Of a stretch of DNA of 64,000 nt, positions 29,321 to 41,016 are shown piece after piece. The position numbers and the translations under genes were made by a program. Numbering within the stretch: the stretch's first letter is position 1; the number at the start of each line of letters is the position of its first letter. Source of the DNA: Paenibacillus dauci. GTDB taxonomy: Bacteria; Bacillota; Bacilli; Paenibacillales; Paenibacillaceae. Under the pieces are notes generated by a model. It worked only from the letters and a program-made list of their open reading frames with translations. It made no database searches and had not been told where the DNA came from. The DNA lies in the NCBI RefSeq assembly GCF_000971985.1, contig NZ_LAQQ01000002.1, positions 1 to 64,000 of the forward strand. The letters run 5' to 3'.

Positions 29321-30958
29321 ATGAAAATTCAGAAACTGATTGTACCTGCATTAAGTCTTTCTCTACTTCTTCCGGCAGCTGGAGCATTTGCAGCCACTCC
29401 GGCAACTGCCACACCAACGGTTAGCACCAAGGCAGCCGATCTGCGTGCAGGCCTGGATTACTTACTATCCGAACATTTCGCACTGGCTGTTGTAGCCATG
29501 ACCAAAGCCTATGAAGGCGCACCTGATGCCAAAGAAGCTTATCAAGCACTGGATCAGAATGCACTGGACATGCAGCCGGCTATTGAAGCGATCTACGGAA
29601 AAGCAGGCGCAGCTGAATTCGAAAGAATCTTCCGTGCCCACAACAAATACACAGACAACCTCGTTAAAGCTACCAAAATGAATAACAAGGCAGCAATCAA
29701 AAAAGCCGAAGCACAAGTACAGGGATTCGTAGATGAATTCTCCAAGTTCCTGGCTACAGCTACAGAAGGCAAACTGCCACAAAAGGCAGCAGCACAAGCA
29801 CTGCGACTGCATGAAGATCAAGTACAGGATGTATTTGAGAAATATGTAGCAGGTGACTACAATGGCGCGTACATGGAGTATCGTGAAGGTTTTGAGACCA
29901 TGTTTACTGTAAGTAAAGCATTGTCCGGCGCGATCGTAGCCCAGAACCCGGCGAAGTTCAGCAATGGATCAGTAGACACACCGGCAGCAGACCTGCGTTC
30001 GGCTCTGAATCACCTGGCAGCAGAACACTTTGCCCTGTCCGTCCTGCAAATGCAAAAACAATACAATGGCAAAGCCAAAGATTCCGATGCGCTGATCAAA
30101 GCAGAAGCAGCGAATACAGCAGCATTTAAAAAAGCAATCACTTCGATCTATGGTGCAGAGGGTGGTAACCAGTTCGAGAAGATCTGGGTCACCAACCACA
30201 TCAAAGCACAAAGCGATTATGTAGCTGCTCTGAAAAAAGGAGATAAAACTTCTCTGCAGGCAGTTAAAGACCGTATTACCGATTTCACCAAAGAATTCGC
30301 CACATTCCTTGGAACTGCTACAGCTAACAATCTGCCAGCAAGTGCAGCAGAAAAAGCACTCATGACTCATGAGAAGCAGGTACAATCTGTAATTGACCAA
30401 TATGCATCCAAAAAATATGCAGCTGCTTACAAAGCAGACCGTGAAGGATTCAAAACCATGTTCGGTATCGGCGAAGCACTGGGTGGTGCGATCGTGAAGC
30501 AGTACCCTGACAAATTCAAAGCAGCAGCACCCGCTAAGGCTCCAGCCAAAGCCCCAGCTAAAGCTTCGGATGCTTCAATGATGATGGTATGGATGAAGCT
30601 GAACAGCAAACAACTCAAAGTAGGCGACAAAACTACGATGATGGATACAATGCCTGTCGTGAAAAACGGAACGACTTATATCCCGCTGCGTTATCTGGCA
30701 GAAGGCATTGGTGCTAAAGTAAAATGGAATAAATCTGCTGGTGAAGTGACTGTAATGGCAGGTAAAGACACAATGAAATTCTGGATCAACAAAACAGCAG
30801 TAGATGTAAATGGTAAAACACAGCAGCTGGAAGCAACTGCTATGGTAAACAACGATGGCAGAACCCTGGTGCCTCTGCGTTCTATCACGGAACTGCTGGG
30901 TTGGGATGTAAAATGGAACAAGTCCACTGGTGAAATTACCCTGACTAAATCCATGTAA
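29321..30958 (+). CDS. Secreted two-module protein with copper amine oxidase N-terminal-like domain
   Basis: This 545-residue secreted protein has a signal peptide (1-24, cleavage after AFA). Two tandem modules of about 175 residues follow (38-214 and 222-400). Each carries EHFAL, a second His about 55 residues on, HEDQV or HEKQV, and REGF(E/K)TMF. Both copies keep three His at equivalent positions (52/236, 107/293, 164/350), which suggests a helical metal- or haem-binding fold; that is inference. A Pro-Ala-Lys linker (404-415) leads to a C-terminal domain (about 425-545) with two units like the copper amine oxidase N-terminal domain (YIPLRYLAEGIGAKVKWN and LVPLRSITELLGWDVKWN), common in Paenibacillus surface proteins. 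It is transcribed alone. Confidence 0.85.
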   Translation: MKIQKLIVPALSLSLLLPAAGAFAATPATATPTVSTKAADLRAGLDYLLSEHFALAVVAMTKAYEGAPDAKEAYQALDQNALDMQPAIEAIYGKAGAAEFERIFRAHNKYTDNLVKATKMNNKAAIKKAEAQVQGFVDEFSKFLATATEGKLPQKAAAQALRLHEDQVQDVFEKYVAGDYNGAYMEYREGFETMFTVSKALSGAIVAQNPAKFSNGSVDTPAADLRSALNHLAAEHFALSVLQMQKQYNGKAKDSDALIKAEAANTAAFKKAITSIYGAEGGNQFEKIWVTNHIKAQSDYVAALKKGDKTSLQAVKDRITDFTKEFATFLGTATANNLPASAAEKALMTHEKQVQSVIDQYASKKYAAAYKADREGFKTMFGIGEALGGAIVKQYPDKFKAAAPAKAPAKAPAKASDASMMMVWMKLNSKQLKVGDKTTMMDTMPVVKNGTTYIPLRYLAEGIGAKVKWNKSAGEVTVMAGKDTMKFWINKTAVDVNGKTQQLEATAMVNNDGRTLVPLRSITELLGWDVKWNKSTGEITLTKSM

Positions 30959-31017
30959 TTAACAAAACAAATGAATCTTATTGGACAGTTGTCCGATGAT
31001 CCATTAAGATCACGAGA

Positions 31018-31053
31018 AAGCCTGCTGATTCCACAGAGTCAGCAGGCTTTTTT
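31018..31053 (+). terminator. Terminator after the secreted-protein gene
   Basis: The stem AAGCCTGCTGA/TCAGCAGGCTT is followed by a run of T. Confidence 0.92.
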
Positions 31054-31403
31054 ATGCCGTTGTTACAATGCAATACGGGGTATCTACTATTCCTTTCAGC
31101 AAAGAAAACAAACCTGTTTCTACTATTAATAGAGAATAGGTAATAGAGAACATGGACATTCAAAGGATATAAAAATCCAACGTGGTCATACTCAAAACAA
31201 TAAATTTAAAATAGCAGATTCCCGTCATAAGGATATAGATAGCCCTGTTATTTCCAGTACCTGTGCCTGTAATAGGCTTGCAATTCACCTAGCTTTAAGC
31301 GAAACTGAAGAAATGGAACAAAATATTCTCATCTGTGTCACGGCTGGTATGAGGCGTTTAATGAAGTAAGAATATACGTCTGCTCGAAATGAGGAATGGA
31401 AGA
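31054..31403. other. Intergenic region before the LCP gene
   Basis: These roughly 350 AT-rich bases have no supported ORF and no recognised RNA element. The promoter of the LCP gene is expected here. Confidence 0.4.
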
Positions 31404-32426
31404 ATGACGAAAAAGCAAAAGATTCTGTCCGCGATTGCCGCTGCTGTAGTTCTTATCGCGTGCAGCCTGCTCCTGTGGTGGAAGCCGATTTCAGCCCAAA
31501 TGTTTGACTGGTTTGTAGCGGATACCCTCGAGAATCAGCTGGAGCAGACTTATCAGCCTGTACGTCAGACCGGTGGCGAACAGGAGCAAGAAGAACCAGG
31601 TGTAGTCATGACAGAGCCATTCTCCATTTTGCTGGTCGGCAGTGACCAACGTAAAAATGAAAAGGCCCGTTCAGATACACTGATTTATGCTGTCGTACGT
31701 CCGATGGAACCGGAAGTCCTGCTGATCTCCATTCCAAGAGATACGTATACCGAAATTATTGGCAGAGACCGTATGGACAAGATTAATCATGCATACGCTT
31801 TTGGCGGGATCAAGATGACGATGGATACGGTAGAGCATTTTCTGGATGAAGATCTCGATTATTATGCCAGCGTCAATTTCCAGGGACTGGTGAATGCGGT
31901 TGATGCTCTCGGTGGCGTCAAACTGCCTATCGAGAAAGATATTGTAAACCGCGACCCGAACCATGAGAAATTCACGATCAAATCCAATAAACCGATCTAC
32001 TCCGGACAGGAAGCGTTATATTATGTACGCTATCGTGAGGACAGCGACTTTAACCGAACCAAGCGCCAGCAGATTTTCCTGCAGTCGATTACCGATCAGG
32101 CGATACAGCTGAACCAGATTGATCAAATCCCGGAGCTGCTGAATATTATGGGTAGCAACTTCAAGACAGATATGCGCCCGCAGATGCTGACCGGACTGGC
32201 CAGTCAGATTATGCGTGGCGGTGATCCCAAGATTACTTCCTTTACCATTGCGGGAGAGGGCGAATATATCGATGGGGTATATTATGATGTACCAAATGAA
32301 GACGATCTGGAAAAAGCCAAGCATCTGATTGATCAGTGGATGAGTCCGCAGGGACCGGAGCCGGCTGCTGCCCAGGGAGAAACGGCCAACCCGGTAAATA
32401 CGGAAGCACAATCTCAGGTACAATAG
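31404..32426 (+). CDS. LytR-CpsA-Psr (LCP) family glycopolymer ligase
   Basis: LCP enzymes transfer teichoic acids or other glycopolymers from lipid carriers to peptidoglycan on the outer face of the membrane. This one has 340 residues: a cytoplasmic Lys-rich N-terminus, one membrane helix (about 7-26) and the LCP domain with LLVGSDQR, SDTLI, ISIPRDTY, KINHAYAFGG and RYREDSDFNRTKRQQ, which provide the conserved Arg and Asp residues binding the pyrophosphate. The tail is Ala/Gln/Pro-rich. ATG 31404 has GAGGA at eight bases; ATG 31389 lacks a ribosome site. It resembles TagU-type proteins. Confidence 0.92.
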   Translation: MTKKQKILSAIAAAVVLIACSLLLWWKPISAQMFDWFVADTLENQLEQTYQPVRQTGGEQEQEEPGVVMTEPFSILLVGSDQRKNEKARSDTLIYAVVRPMEPEVLLISIPRDTYTEIIGRDRMDKINHAYAFGGIKMTMDTVEHFLDEDLDYYASVNFQGLVNAVDALGGVKLPIEKDIVNRDPNHEKFTIKSNKPIYSGQEALYYVRYREDSDFNRTKRQQIFLQSITDQAIQLNQIDQIPELLNIMGSNFKTDMRPQMLTGLASQIMRGGDPKITSFTIAGEGEYIDGVYYDVPNEDDLEKAKHLIDQWMSPQGPEPAAAQGETANPVNTEAQSQVQ

Positions 32427-32580
32427 ATGAATAACGAATAACCCGCTTTATTGTGTCATACTTATCGCTTAAAATAGAAGAGTACCCCTCTCAGGGGAAC
32501 GGATAGCAACATAGATATACAGCATCAAGAGCGGACTATACAATTGCAATTTTTCAAATTGCGAGGAGGAAGGTTTTTGC

Positions 32581-33039
32581 ATGAATATCGCGTTTTTTCT
32601 GCTTCCCAAGCAGGAGGTCGTTTGCGTCACCCTTAATTCGACGCTGCGTCAGACGCTGGAGAGAATGGAGTACCACCGCTATACATCCGTGCCTATGCTG
32701 GATAAGGATGGCAAGTATGTAGGAACGATTACCGAGGGCGACCTGCTGTGGTTTATGAAAAATTCAGACGGTAAGGCGACTTTTGAGAACGCTTCGAAAT
32801 TCCTGTTGGCCGAAGTTCCGCTGCAGCGGGATGACAAGCCGGTATCCATTGATGCGAATATGGAAGACCTGATCAATCTGGCCAAAGTACAGAACTTTGT
32901 ACCGGTTGTGGACGATATGAACCGATTTATCGGTATTGTACGACGCAGTCAGATTATTGAATACTGCGAACAATTTGTCCGCGGTGGAGAGTACACGCCC
33001 GAGAAAAGCAGAATGTCCAAAGACATGAATATGTCCTGA
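32581..33039 (+). CDS. CBS-domain protein
   Basis: This 152-residue cytosolic protein is made of two CBS motifs (about 10-60, with YHRYTSVPMLDKDGKYVGTI; and 75-130, with NFVPVVDDMNRFIGIVRR). Such Bateman pairs bind adenine nucleotides or c-di-AMP in many proteins. GCGAGGAGGAAGG precedes the ATG. It lies about 1 kb upstream of gdpP, which degrades c-di-AMP; a functional tie is possible but unproven. Confidence 0.85.
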   Translation: MNIAFFLLPKQEVVCVTLNSTLRQTLERMEYHRYTSVPMLDKDGKYVGTITEGDLLWFMKNSDGKATFENASKFLLAEVPLQRDDKPVSIDANMEDLINLAKVQNFVPVVDDMNRFIGIVRRSQIIEYCEQFVRGGEYTPEKSRMSKDMNMS

Positions 33040-33142
33040 TCCTTCTGCACAAACCCGTGCGTGATTATCGGCGTCTATGCTATAATGATGAGTAAATCTT
33101 TTTTATAGGCGCCGAACAACTTGTGCGTAAGAGGTGAATCGT

Positions 33143-34069
33143 TTGAAACTGCGCTGGACATCCATAGCATGGAGCATGGCTTACCTGCTTCTGCTGCTAT
33201 CTCTAATAACTTCTGTAAGAATCATCGGTATGCTATTTCTGATCGTGCCTGTCGTTGTGCTGTATTCGACATTGACCCTGCGCCAATTTATTATGCACAT
33301 GGTTCCCGTTTGGCTGGTGGCGATTATTATTGCCGGGCAAGCCGGATTATTTCTGCCCATTCTGGGCGTATTCTTTATGATTCCCGGTATTGTCATGGGA
33401 AGAATGTACAAAAAGTTTACGCCTGCATTACGTATTATTATTGCCGGTGGCATTACGACATTGATCGAACTGCTTGTACTGCTGGTAGCAGCGCGTGTCA
33501 TGTTTGATTTCAGTCTGGGCGCTTATATCCGTGATGTTATTGAGATATCGGTCGCTCCTATGAAGGCGATGGCGGATGTGAATCCGGAATTGAATGATAT
33601 TTTGACACCGGAATATATTATCGGGCTGAGCAATTATACATTGATGCTCATTCCGTGTGCATTGATTATTGCTTCCTTTACGATGGCGGTAATTACGCAT
33701 GCAATATCGCGTCCGCTACTGGAAAGTATGGGTTATTCCGTACCGCGTCTCAAGCCTGCACGCGACTGGCGGTTGCCAAGTTCGATGATCTGGTATTATC
33801 TGATTGCGGTATTCCTGGAGTTTATCGCAAGTACGAATATGACTGGTGTGCTGGCTGCCATTGTATTGAACTTTATGCCGCTAATCCACATAGCCTTTAC
33901 GATCCAGACGATTGGCTTTGTGTTTTTCTGGGCCAATCACCGGAAATGGAATTCGTTCCTGCCGTTCCTGCTATCCATTGTCGTTGTGTTGATTCCACCA
34001 CTTCGGATTATTGGTATTCTGGATCTGGCATTTCCGCTCCGTGAGTATATTACGAGACCGAAACGGTAA
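33143..34069 (+). CDS. YybS-type DUF2232 membrane protein
   Basis: This 308-residue polytopic membrane protein has about eight predicted helices and belongs to the DUF2232/YybS family. In Bacillus yybS lies directly before yybT (gdpP) and rplI, and the same order holds here. Its function is unknown. The start is taken as TTG 33143 with AGAGGTGA upstream; GTG 33134 overlaps that site. A TATAAT with extended TGC at 33081-33086 is its likely promoter. The gene ends eight bases before gdpP. Confidence 0.88.
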   Translation: MKLRWTSIAWSMAYLLLLLSLITSVRIIGMLFLIVPVVVLYSTLTLRQFIMHMVPVWLVAIIIAGQAGLFLPILGVFFMIPGIVMGRMYKKFTPALRIIIAGGITTLIELLVLLVAARVMFDFSLGAYIRDVIEISVAPMKAMADVNPELNDILTPEYIIGLSNYTLMLIPCALIIASFTMAVITHAISRPLLESMGYSVPRLKPARDWRLPSSMIWYYLIAVFLEFIASTNMTGVLAAIVLNFMPLIHIAFTIQTIGFVFFWANHRKWNSFLPFLLSIVVVLIPPLRIIGILDLAFPLREYITRPKR

Positions 34070-34080
34070 GGTGATGAATG

Positions 34081-36072
34081 ATGCCTAATTTTTTATTAAA
34101 CCGCTGGCATGGTTACCGGTCCGTATGGGCATCTCTGCTCATGCTGGGACTGGTGATTGTGCTGTCCTGGTTCAACTGGATGATCGGGCTGGCTGCGCTA
34201 TGCTGCGTCATCCTTTTCGCTGCGGTTCTGCTTCGTTCAGAGCTTGCCTTTCGCCGGGAGCTGGAGGAGTATATTGCCGGATTATCCTTTCGGATCAGGC
34301 GCGTTGAGGAGGAAGCGGTCAGTACGCTTCCTTTTGGTCTTATTTTGTACGATAACAAATATTCGATAGAATGGCATAACCGCTATATTGCCGGCTTATT
34401 TGGACGCAAGACACTGGTTGGCACGCCGCTGGAAGAATGCTTTACGCAATTTCAGGAGCATTACAAAGCGGCCAGGGAAGGGCGCAAGGATGGAGCCAAG
34501 GAAGTACGCTTTGAACTGGAGCATCAGGATAAGACACTGGAATGTATCGTCCTGCCGGATGAGCGTCTGATTTATATCCAGGATATTACCGAATATGCGG
34601 ATATGCGCTCCCGGTATGATGAAGAGCGTCTGGCTGTCGGTATCGTATTCCTGGATAACTTTGATGAAGCTTCCCAGGGTATGGACGATCAGCAACGGGC
34701 CAGCATGATAGCCCGCGTAGCGACGCGTATTACCGACTGGGCCAAAGGCTACCGGATCTATGTACGTCGTCTGTCTTCCGAGCGCTATCTACTGCTGCTC
34801 AACCAGAAATCACTGCGTGAACTGGAACAGAGTCGATTCGTGATTCTCGATGAGATTCGCGAAATGACCGCTGATCTCAAAGTACCGCTAACGCTCAGTA
34901 TCGGTATCGGATTCGGTACCAAAACGATCAGCGAACTGGGTGAATTGGCTCAGTCCAGTCTGGATATGGCACTTGGTCGCGGTGGTGATCAGGCTGCCGT
35001 CAAAGCGGAGCAGCGGCTTTCCTTTTATGGAGGCAAGTCCAATGCGATCGAGAAACGTACACGTGTCCGGGCAAGGGTCATCGCGCACGCGCTGCGTGAT
35101 CTGATGCTCGACAGTGATCAGGTACTGATTATGGGGCACAAGATTCCCGACACGGACGTGATCGGAGCTGCAATTGGTATGCTCAAGGCTGCCGATATGT
35201 ATGAGGTGGAAGCCTACATTGTGCTTGATGAAGTGAATCCGTCCATCGAGAAAGTGATGGATCGTATTTCCCGGGATGAGCGTCTTTCTGTTCGCTTCGT
35301 TACGCCTGAGGATGCGCTCAGCATGATGACCGAGCGTACATTGACGGTAGTAGTGGATACTCACAAAGCTTCCATGACGATAGAGCCGAAGCTGGTAGAT
35401 CGTTCGCGCCGGGTCGTGGTGGTGGATCATCATCGCAGGGGTGAAGAATTTATCAATGATGCGGTACTGGTCTATCTGGAGCCCTATGCCTCATCGACCT
35501 GCGAACTGGTCACTGAACTGCTGCAGTATATTCACGACAAGGTGCAGTTTACGACGCTCGAAGCTACGTCTCTGCTCGCAGGGATTACAGTGGATACCAA
35601 GCATTTTGCCCTGCATACCGGCTCACGGACATTTGAAGCCGCCGGTTTCCTGAGGCGCAATGGCGCAGATACCGTCATGGTACAGCAGATGATGAAAGAA
35701 GATTTGGCCGAGTATATCGCCAAAGCGGAGATCATCAAAAAAGCCCGTGTTATTCATGATCATGTAGCACTTGCTGTTACGAGTCCAGGCAAACAGGTGC
35801 CACAGCTGCTGATTGCACAGGTGGCGGATTCGCTGCTGAATATGAATGATATTTATGCGTCCTTTGTAATCAGCGAGCGGATGGATGGGCTGATTGGTAT
35901 TAGTGCCCGTTCATTTGGCAAGATGAATGTACAGGTGGTTATGGAGCGCCTGGGCGGAGGAGGTCATCTGACCAATGCAGCGGTTCAGCTGGAAGGCGGA
36001 ATCGAAGATGCCGAAGCCCGGCTGCTCGAAGTATTACATCAAATGAATGAGGAAGAGGGGTTATTCGAATGA
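34081..36072 (+). CDS. gdpP: Cyclic-di-AMP phosphodiesterase GdpP
   Basis: GdpP hydrolyses c-di-AMP to pApA and so affects potassium balance, wall stress and beta-lactam tolerance. It has 663 residues: two membrane helices (about 15-60), a PAS-like domain (about 80-170), a degenerate GGDEF domain (about 175-310), and a DHH-DHHA1 phosphatase module with [19 protein letters not shown] and [10 protein letters not shown]. The active-site Asp and His residues are all present, so it should be active. ATG 34081 is better spaced from AAGGTGA than ATG 34078. The stop overlaps the rplI start (ATGA). Confidence 0.96.
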   Translation: MPNFLLNRWHGYRSVWASLLMLGLVIVLSWFNWMIGLAALCCVILFAAVLLRSELAFRRELEEYIAGLSFRIRRVEEEAVSTLPFGLILYDNKYSIEWHNRYIAGLFGRKTLVGTPLEECFTQFQEHYKAAREGRKDGAKEVRFELEHQDKTLECIVLPDERLIYIQDITEYADMRSRYDEERLAVGIVFLDNFDEASQGMDDQQRASMIARVATRITDWAKGYRIYVRRLSSERYLLLLNQKSLRELEQSRFVILDEIREMTADLKVPLTLSIGIGFGTKTISELGELAQSSLDMALGRGGDQAAVKAEQRLSFYGGKSNAIEKRTRVRARVIAHALRDLMLDSDQVLIMGHKIPDTDVIGAAIGMLKAADMYEVEAYIVLDEVNPSIEKVMDRISRDERLSVRFVTPEDALSMMTERTLTVVVDTHKASMTIEPKLVDRSRRVVVVDHHRRGEEFINDAVLVYLEPYASSTCELVTELLQYIHDKVQFTTLEATSLLAGITVDTKHFALHTGSRTFEAAGFLRRNGADTVMVQQMMKEDLAEYIAKAEIIKKARVIHDHVALAVTSPGKQVPQLLIAQVADSLLNMNDIYASFVISERMDGLIGISARSFGKMNVQVVMERLGGGGHLTNAAVQLEGGIEDAEARLLEVLHQMNEEEGLFE

Positions 36073-36512
36073 AAGTTATTTTGCTAAAAGATGTTAAAGG
36101 AACAGGTAAAAAAGGAGACATCAAGGAAGTCTCTGACGGTTACGCACAGAATTTCCTGATCAAAAACGGCCACGCCAAACCGGCGACAGGCGGTAACGTG
36201 AAAATTCTGGAAAACCAGACTGCTGCTGTGGAAAGACAAAAACAGGAAGAAAAAGAAGCTGCGGAAGCACTGGGCAAAACGCTGGAAGAAGTAACCGTTC
36301 AGCTGAAAGCCAAGTCCGGTGAAGGCGGCCGTCTGTTCGGCGCAATCACCAGCAAGCAGATTGCTGAAGCACTGGGTAAACAGGGACACAAGATCGATAA
36401 GCGCAAAATTGAATTGGATGAGCCAATCCGTACACTGGGAGTTACCCAGATTACTGTGAAGCTGCATCCTGAAGTAAAAGCAACGCTTAAAGTCCAAGTG
36501 ACTGAGGAATAA
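36069..36512 (+). CDS. rplI: Ribosomal protein bL9
   Basis: This 147-residue L9 has two globular domains joined by a long helix. The N-domain is [17 protein letters not shown]... and the C-domain begins near residue 80 ([16 protein letters not shown]). It is translationally coupled to gdpP by a 4-base overlap and ends two bases before dnaB. Confidence 0.97.
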   Translation: MKVILLKDVKGTGKKGDIKEVSDGYAQNFLIKNGHAKPATGGNVKILENQTAAVERQKQEEKEAAEALGKTLEEVTVQLKAKSGEGGRLFGAITSKQIAEALGKQGHKIDKRKIELDEPIRTLGVTQITVKLHPEVKATLKVQVTEE

Positions 36513-36514
36513 TC

Positions 36515-37873
36515 ATGGGCGGCGATATATTTTACGACCGGGTTCCCCCACAGAATCTGGAGGCTGAGCAGGCGGTTCTGGGTGCCATTTTACTACAGGC
36601 CGAAGCACTGATCAGCGTCATGGAGCGAGTAGACACCGAAGACTTTTACGACAAAACCCACCAGCTGATCTATGAAGCTATGGTTCATCTGGGGGAAGAG
36701 AATCAGCCGATTGACCTGATCACACTGACCTCCCTGCTGCAGGATCGTTCGCAGCTGGAAGATATCGGCGGTGTTAGTTATCTGGCCAAGCTGGCCAATG
36801 CTGTACCGACCGCAGCCAACGTAGATTATTACGCACAGATTATTGAAGAGAAATCGATGCTGCGCCGACTGATTCGTACAGCGACGCAGATCGTCAGCGA
36901 AGGATATACCGGTGGCGAAGATGTAGGCAGTATGCTCGGCGATGCAGAGCGCAAGATTCTGGAAATTTCCAATCGACGTACAGGCAGCGGATTTATTGCG
37001 ATCCGTGATGTACTGATGGAAGTATTCGAGAAAATGGAGACGCTGAGCGAGAATAAGGGAAATACGACTGGTATTCCGACAGGTTTTATCGATCTGGATA
37101 AAATGACGGCAGGATTCCAGCGCAGTGACTTGATTATCGTAGCTGCCCGTCCATCGGTAGGTAAAACGGCATTTGCCCTGAATATCGCGCAAAATGTTGC
37201 TGTTCGCGCCAAAGAGACAGTCGCCATCTTCAGTCTGGAGATGTCAGCGGCTCAGCTCGTACAGCGTATGATCTGTGCAGAAGCCAACCTGGATGCAAAT
37301 GCAATGCGTACCGGTGAATTCAAGGAAGAGGACTGGATGAAGCTGACCATGGGGATTGCCTCCCTGTCAGAAGCGGAAATCTATATCGATGATACACCGG
37401 GGATTACCGTCTCCGAGATTCGTGCCAAATGCCGTCGTCTCAAAAAGGAAAAAGGCCTCGGCATGATCGTAATCGACTACCTGCAGCTGATCTCCGGACG
37501 CGGTAAAGCGGGCGAGAACCGTCAGCAGGAAGTATCCGAGATCTCCCGTACACTGAAGCAGATTGCTCGTGAGCTGCATGTACCGGTAATTGCCCTGTCC
37601 CAGCTCAGCCGTGGTGTTGAGCAGCGTCAGGACAAGCGCCCGATGATGTCCGACCTTCGGGAATCCGGTTCGATTGAGCAGGATGCCGATATCGTCTCGT
37701 TCCTGTATCGTGACGATTACTACAACCAGGAGACCGAGAAGAAGAATATCATCGAGATCATTATCGCCAAACAGCGTAATGGTCCGGTCGGTACCGTCGA
37801 ACTGGTCTTCCTCAAGAACTTCAATAAATTCGTCAATTACGAACGTGTCCAGTCGGATATGTTCGCAGGATAA
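36515..37873 (+). CDS. dnaB: Replicative DNA helicase DnaB
   Basis: This hexameric fork helicase (called DnaC in B. subtilis) has 452 residues. The N-terminal collar domain binds primase (PPQNLEAEQAVLGAILL). The RecA-like domain shows Walker A ARPSVGKTAF and Walker B VIDYLQLI. There is no intein in the gene, although dnaB is a common intein site. It ends the yybS-gdpP-rplI-dnaB operon. Confidence 0.97.
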   Translation: MGGDIFYDRVPPQNLEAEQAVLGAILLQAEALISVMERVDTEDFYDKTHQLIYEAMVHLGEENQPIDLITLTSLLQDRSQLEDIGGVSYLAKLANAVPTAANVDYYAQIIEEKSMLRRLIRTATQIVSEGYTGGEDVGSMLGDAERKILEISNRRTGSGFIAIRDVLMEVFEKMETLSENKGNTTGIPTGFIDLDKMTAGFQRSDLIIVAARPSVGKTAFALNIAQNVAVRAKETVAIFSLEMSAAQLVQRMICAEANLDANAMRTGEFKEEDWMKLTMGIASLSEAEIYIDDTPGITVSEIRAKCRRLKKEKGLGMIVIDYLQLISGRGKAGENRQQEVSEISRTLKQIARELHVPVIALSQLSRGVEQRQDKRPMMSDLRESGSIEQDADIVSFLYRDDYYNQETEKKNIIEIIIAKQRNGPVGTVELVFLKNFNKFVNYERVQSDMFAG

Positions 37874-37883
37874 AAGCAACAAC

Positions 37884-37940
37884 AAAGACCCTGAATTGCA
37901 GCAGACAGTTATCTGTTTGCAGAATTCAGGGTCTTTTATT
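37884..37940 (+). terminator. Terminator after dnaB
   Basis: The long stem AAAGACCCTGAATT/AATTCAGGGTCTTT has an inner hairpin (CAGACAG/CTGTTTG) and a T-rich tail. Confidence 0.92.
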
Positions 37941-38062
37941 TGGTTACAGACCGATAGAATCCAACACGAAATCACCTGATATGATAATAGGTAGGCGGGA
38001 GCGATATCGATCTACGATGTACATCATCTATTGTTGATCTTCAAACCTGCATCCAGTCTGGC

Positions 38063-38431
38063 TTACAAACTGGAATTGGAGTTGATGCTTCGTGTACGTC
38101 CCGGGATGCCATCACGCAGCAGCCACATATGGAATACATATTCAAATACGCCAACAATCACGACCGGAACAAGCAGATCGACGAAAGACATGGTCCAACC
38201 AGCCATAGCCGAAGCTGCCCACAATACCAGATAAGCAAGTACTGCGTCACAGATAGTGGCTACCGTATTATTGGTAGCAGGAAGAACCATCATATCGCCA
38301 AGCACATAGGCGAGTGCTCCCAATACCACTACAGTCACCAGCGAACCCCAGAAGCCTGCGTTACTCAGCAGCATCAGGGAAGCAATAACAACCACACCAT
38401 TTACGACAAGCTTGGTAAGAATTTTGTCCAT
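38063..38431 (-). CDS. DUF2512 (YndM-like) membrane protein
   Basis: This 122-residue protein has four predicted membrane helices (VVNGVVVIASLMLL and others) and a short basic tail, matching the DUF2512/YndM family of unknown function in spore-formers. ATG 38431 has AAGGAGG upstream; the frame extends further without support. It is one of the few leftward genes on this arm and is convergent with dnaB. Confidence 0.85.
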   Translation of the reverse strand: MDKILTKLVVNGVVVIASLMLLSNAGFWGSLVTVVVLGALAYVLGDMMVLPATNNTVATICDAVLAYLVLWAASAMAGWTMSFVDLLVPVVIVGVFEYVFHMWLLRDGIPGRTRSINSNSSL

Positions 38432-38646
38432 GTTTTGTGCCTCCTTATGTCTTTGAATTATAGTTAAGTATAAATAAACCTTTATTCCAGTATTAAACAT
38501 ATAATTCCTGATTTCCCATTTCTATTTATATTCTTTTTTTGTGATAAAGTAAGAAGGGATCAGGACATACGCGACTATACAGATAGTTACTAATTCGCGA
38601 AACAACGGCTCTTACATAAGAAAGTCAACTATTATCAGCAAAGGAA

Positions 38647-39051
38647 GTGTACTCTCTGAATACTCCAAAAATAATGATGAATTTGCCGCTGGCGCGTCAT
38701 GAAGTTCCGGATCTCAGACAGCAGATAGGCTGGGATCGCCGAGATTCGGATTATCCGGTACTGCTGGAGCGATGTCTGTTCTATGCAGGCAGTCGGGATG
38801 ATCGGGGACAGCTGATTGCTTTTGCTTATATATGTGGAATGGGCTTGCAGCATGGGTATCTGGAAGATGTGATGGTACATCCATCCATGCAGGGAAGAGG
38901 AGTCGGGCAGCAGCTGGTACAGAATCTGCTGGAGCATGCCGGACAGAAAGGCGTCGAAATCGTAACCGCCACTTTTGCTGCGGAACATCGCTCCTTTTAT
39001 CAAAAATGCGGGTTTACGACAGGTAATGGAGGCGTATGGCGCAAGGAATGA
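38647..39051 (+). CDS. GNAT family N-acetyltransferase
   Basis: This short GNAT acetyltransferase (134 residues if GTG 38647 is used) transfers acetyl from acetyl-CoA to an unknown amine. Motif A is MVHPSMQGRGVGQQLV, with the Q/RxxGxG pyrophosphate loop; the C-terminal part YQKCGFTTG is typical. The start is uncertain: AAGGAAG overlaps GTG 38647, a rare CTG at 38656 would be better spaced, and the first ATG is 38674. It precedes the purA regulatory region. Confidence 0.82.
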   Translation: MYSLNTPKIMMNLPLARHEVPDLRQQIGWDRRDSDYPVLLERCLFYAGSRDDRGQLIAFAYICGMGLQHGYLEDVMVHPSMQGRGVGQQLVQNLLEHAGQKGVEIVTATFAAEHRSFYQKCGFTTGNGGVWRKE

Positions 39052-39054
39052 ATT

Positions 39055-39099
39055 AATTCCGAACAATGTTATTTTTGTAACATGGTATTGTTCGCTTTT
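39055..39099. promoter_or_regulatory. PurR operator (paired PurBoxes)
   Basis: AATTCCGAACAAT (39055-39067) matches the Bacillus PurBox consensus AWWWCCGAACWWT in full. An inverted second box (39087-39099, AAAAGCGAACAAT on minus) has one mismatch. The pair lies directly upstream of the purA -35, the arrangement by which PurR represses purine genes. Confidence 0.85.
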
Positions 39100-39102
39100 T
39101 GT

Positions 39103-39131
39103 TTGACTTTGTAAATGGCTCCTGTTACACT
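39103..39131 (+). promoter_or_regulatory. purA promoter
   Basis: TTGACT (39103-39108), a 17-base spacer and TACACT (39126-39131) form the promoter. It follows the PurBox pair and gives a 5' leader of about 220 bases. Confidence 0.8.
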
Positions 39132-39137
39132 GTTAAT

Positions 39138-40646
<1,509 letters not shown>

Positions 40647-40712
40647 TTGCATCTGTAAGGGATGCAGTGAAATAGCGATATAGATGATAGAGACAGAGCT
40701 TAATAATGACAA

Positions 40713-40737
40713 GGCACCCTGCGGGGTGTCTTTTTTT
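40713..40737 (+). terminator. Terminator after purA
   Basis: The stem GGCACCC/GGGTGTC (one G-U pair) has a short loop and is followed by seven T. Confidence 0.88.
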
Positions 40738-41016
40738 ATGGAAGCCTTTTGAATCGCTGAGAATACTTGATAGGCGTAGAGGTTATTATAGCGTGAAAGT
40801 TGAAAGTTTTGACGGGATTATGGTAAAGTAAACGGGGAGTTATAAAGGTTAATTTTTTGACATTATTTGATTACAATTATTCATAATTTACGTAATATTT
40901 GACCTTATAGGCCTTATGCCGTGAATCGAGTGCAGTCTTAAACAGCTGAATCGCATAACGGAAAAGGCTATTGAACGATTAAAATGAATCATGCTAAAGC
41001 ACAAAAGGAGACGGTC

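Noticed and set aside
30530-30570. Short tandem repeat in the secreted-protein gene as a CRISPR or VNTR
   Set aside because: It encodes the Pro-Ala-Lys linker in frame; too short and without spacers.
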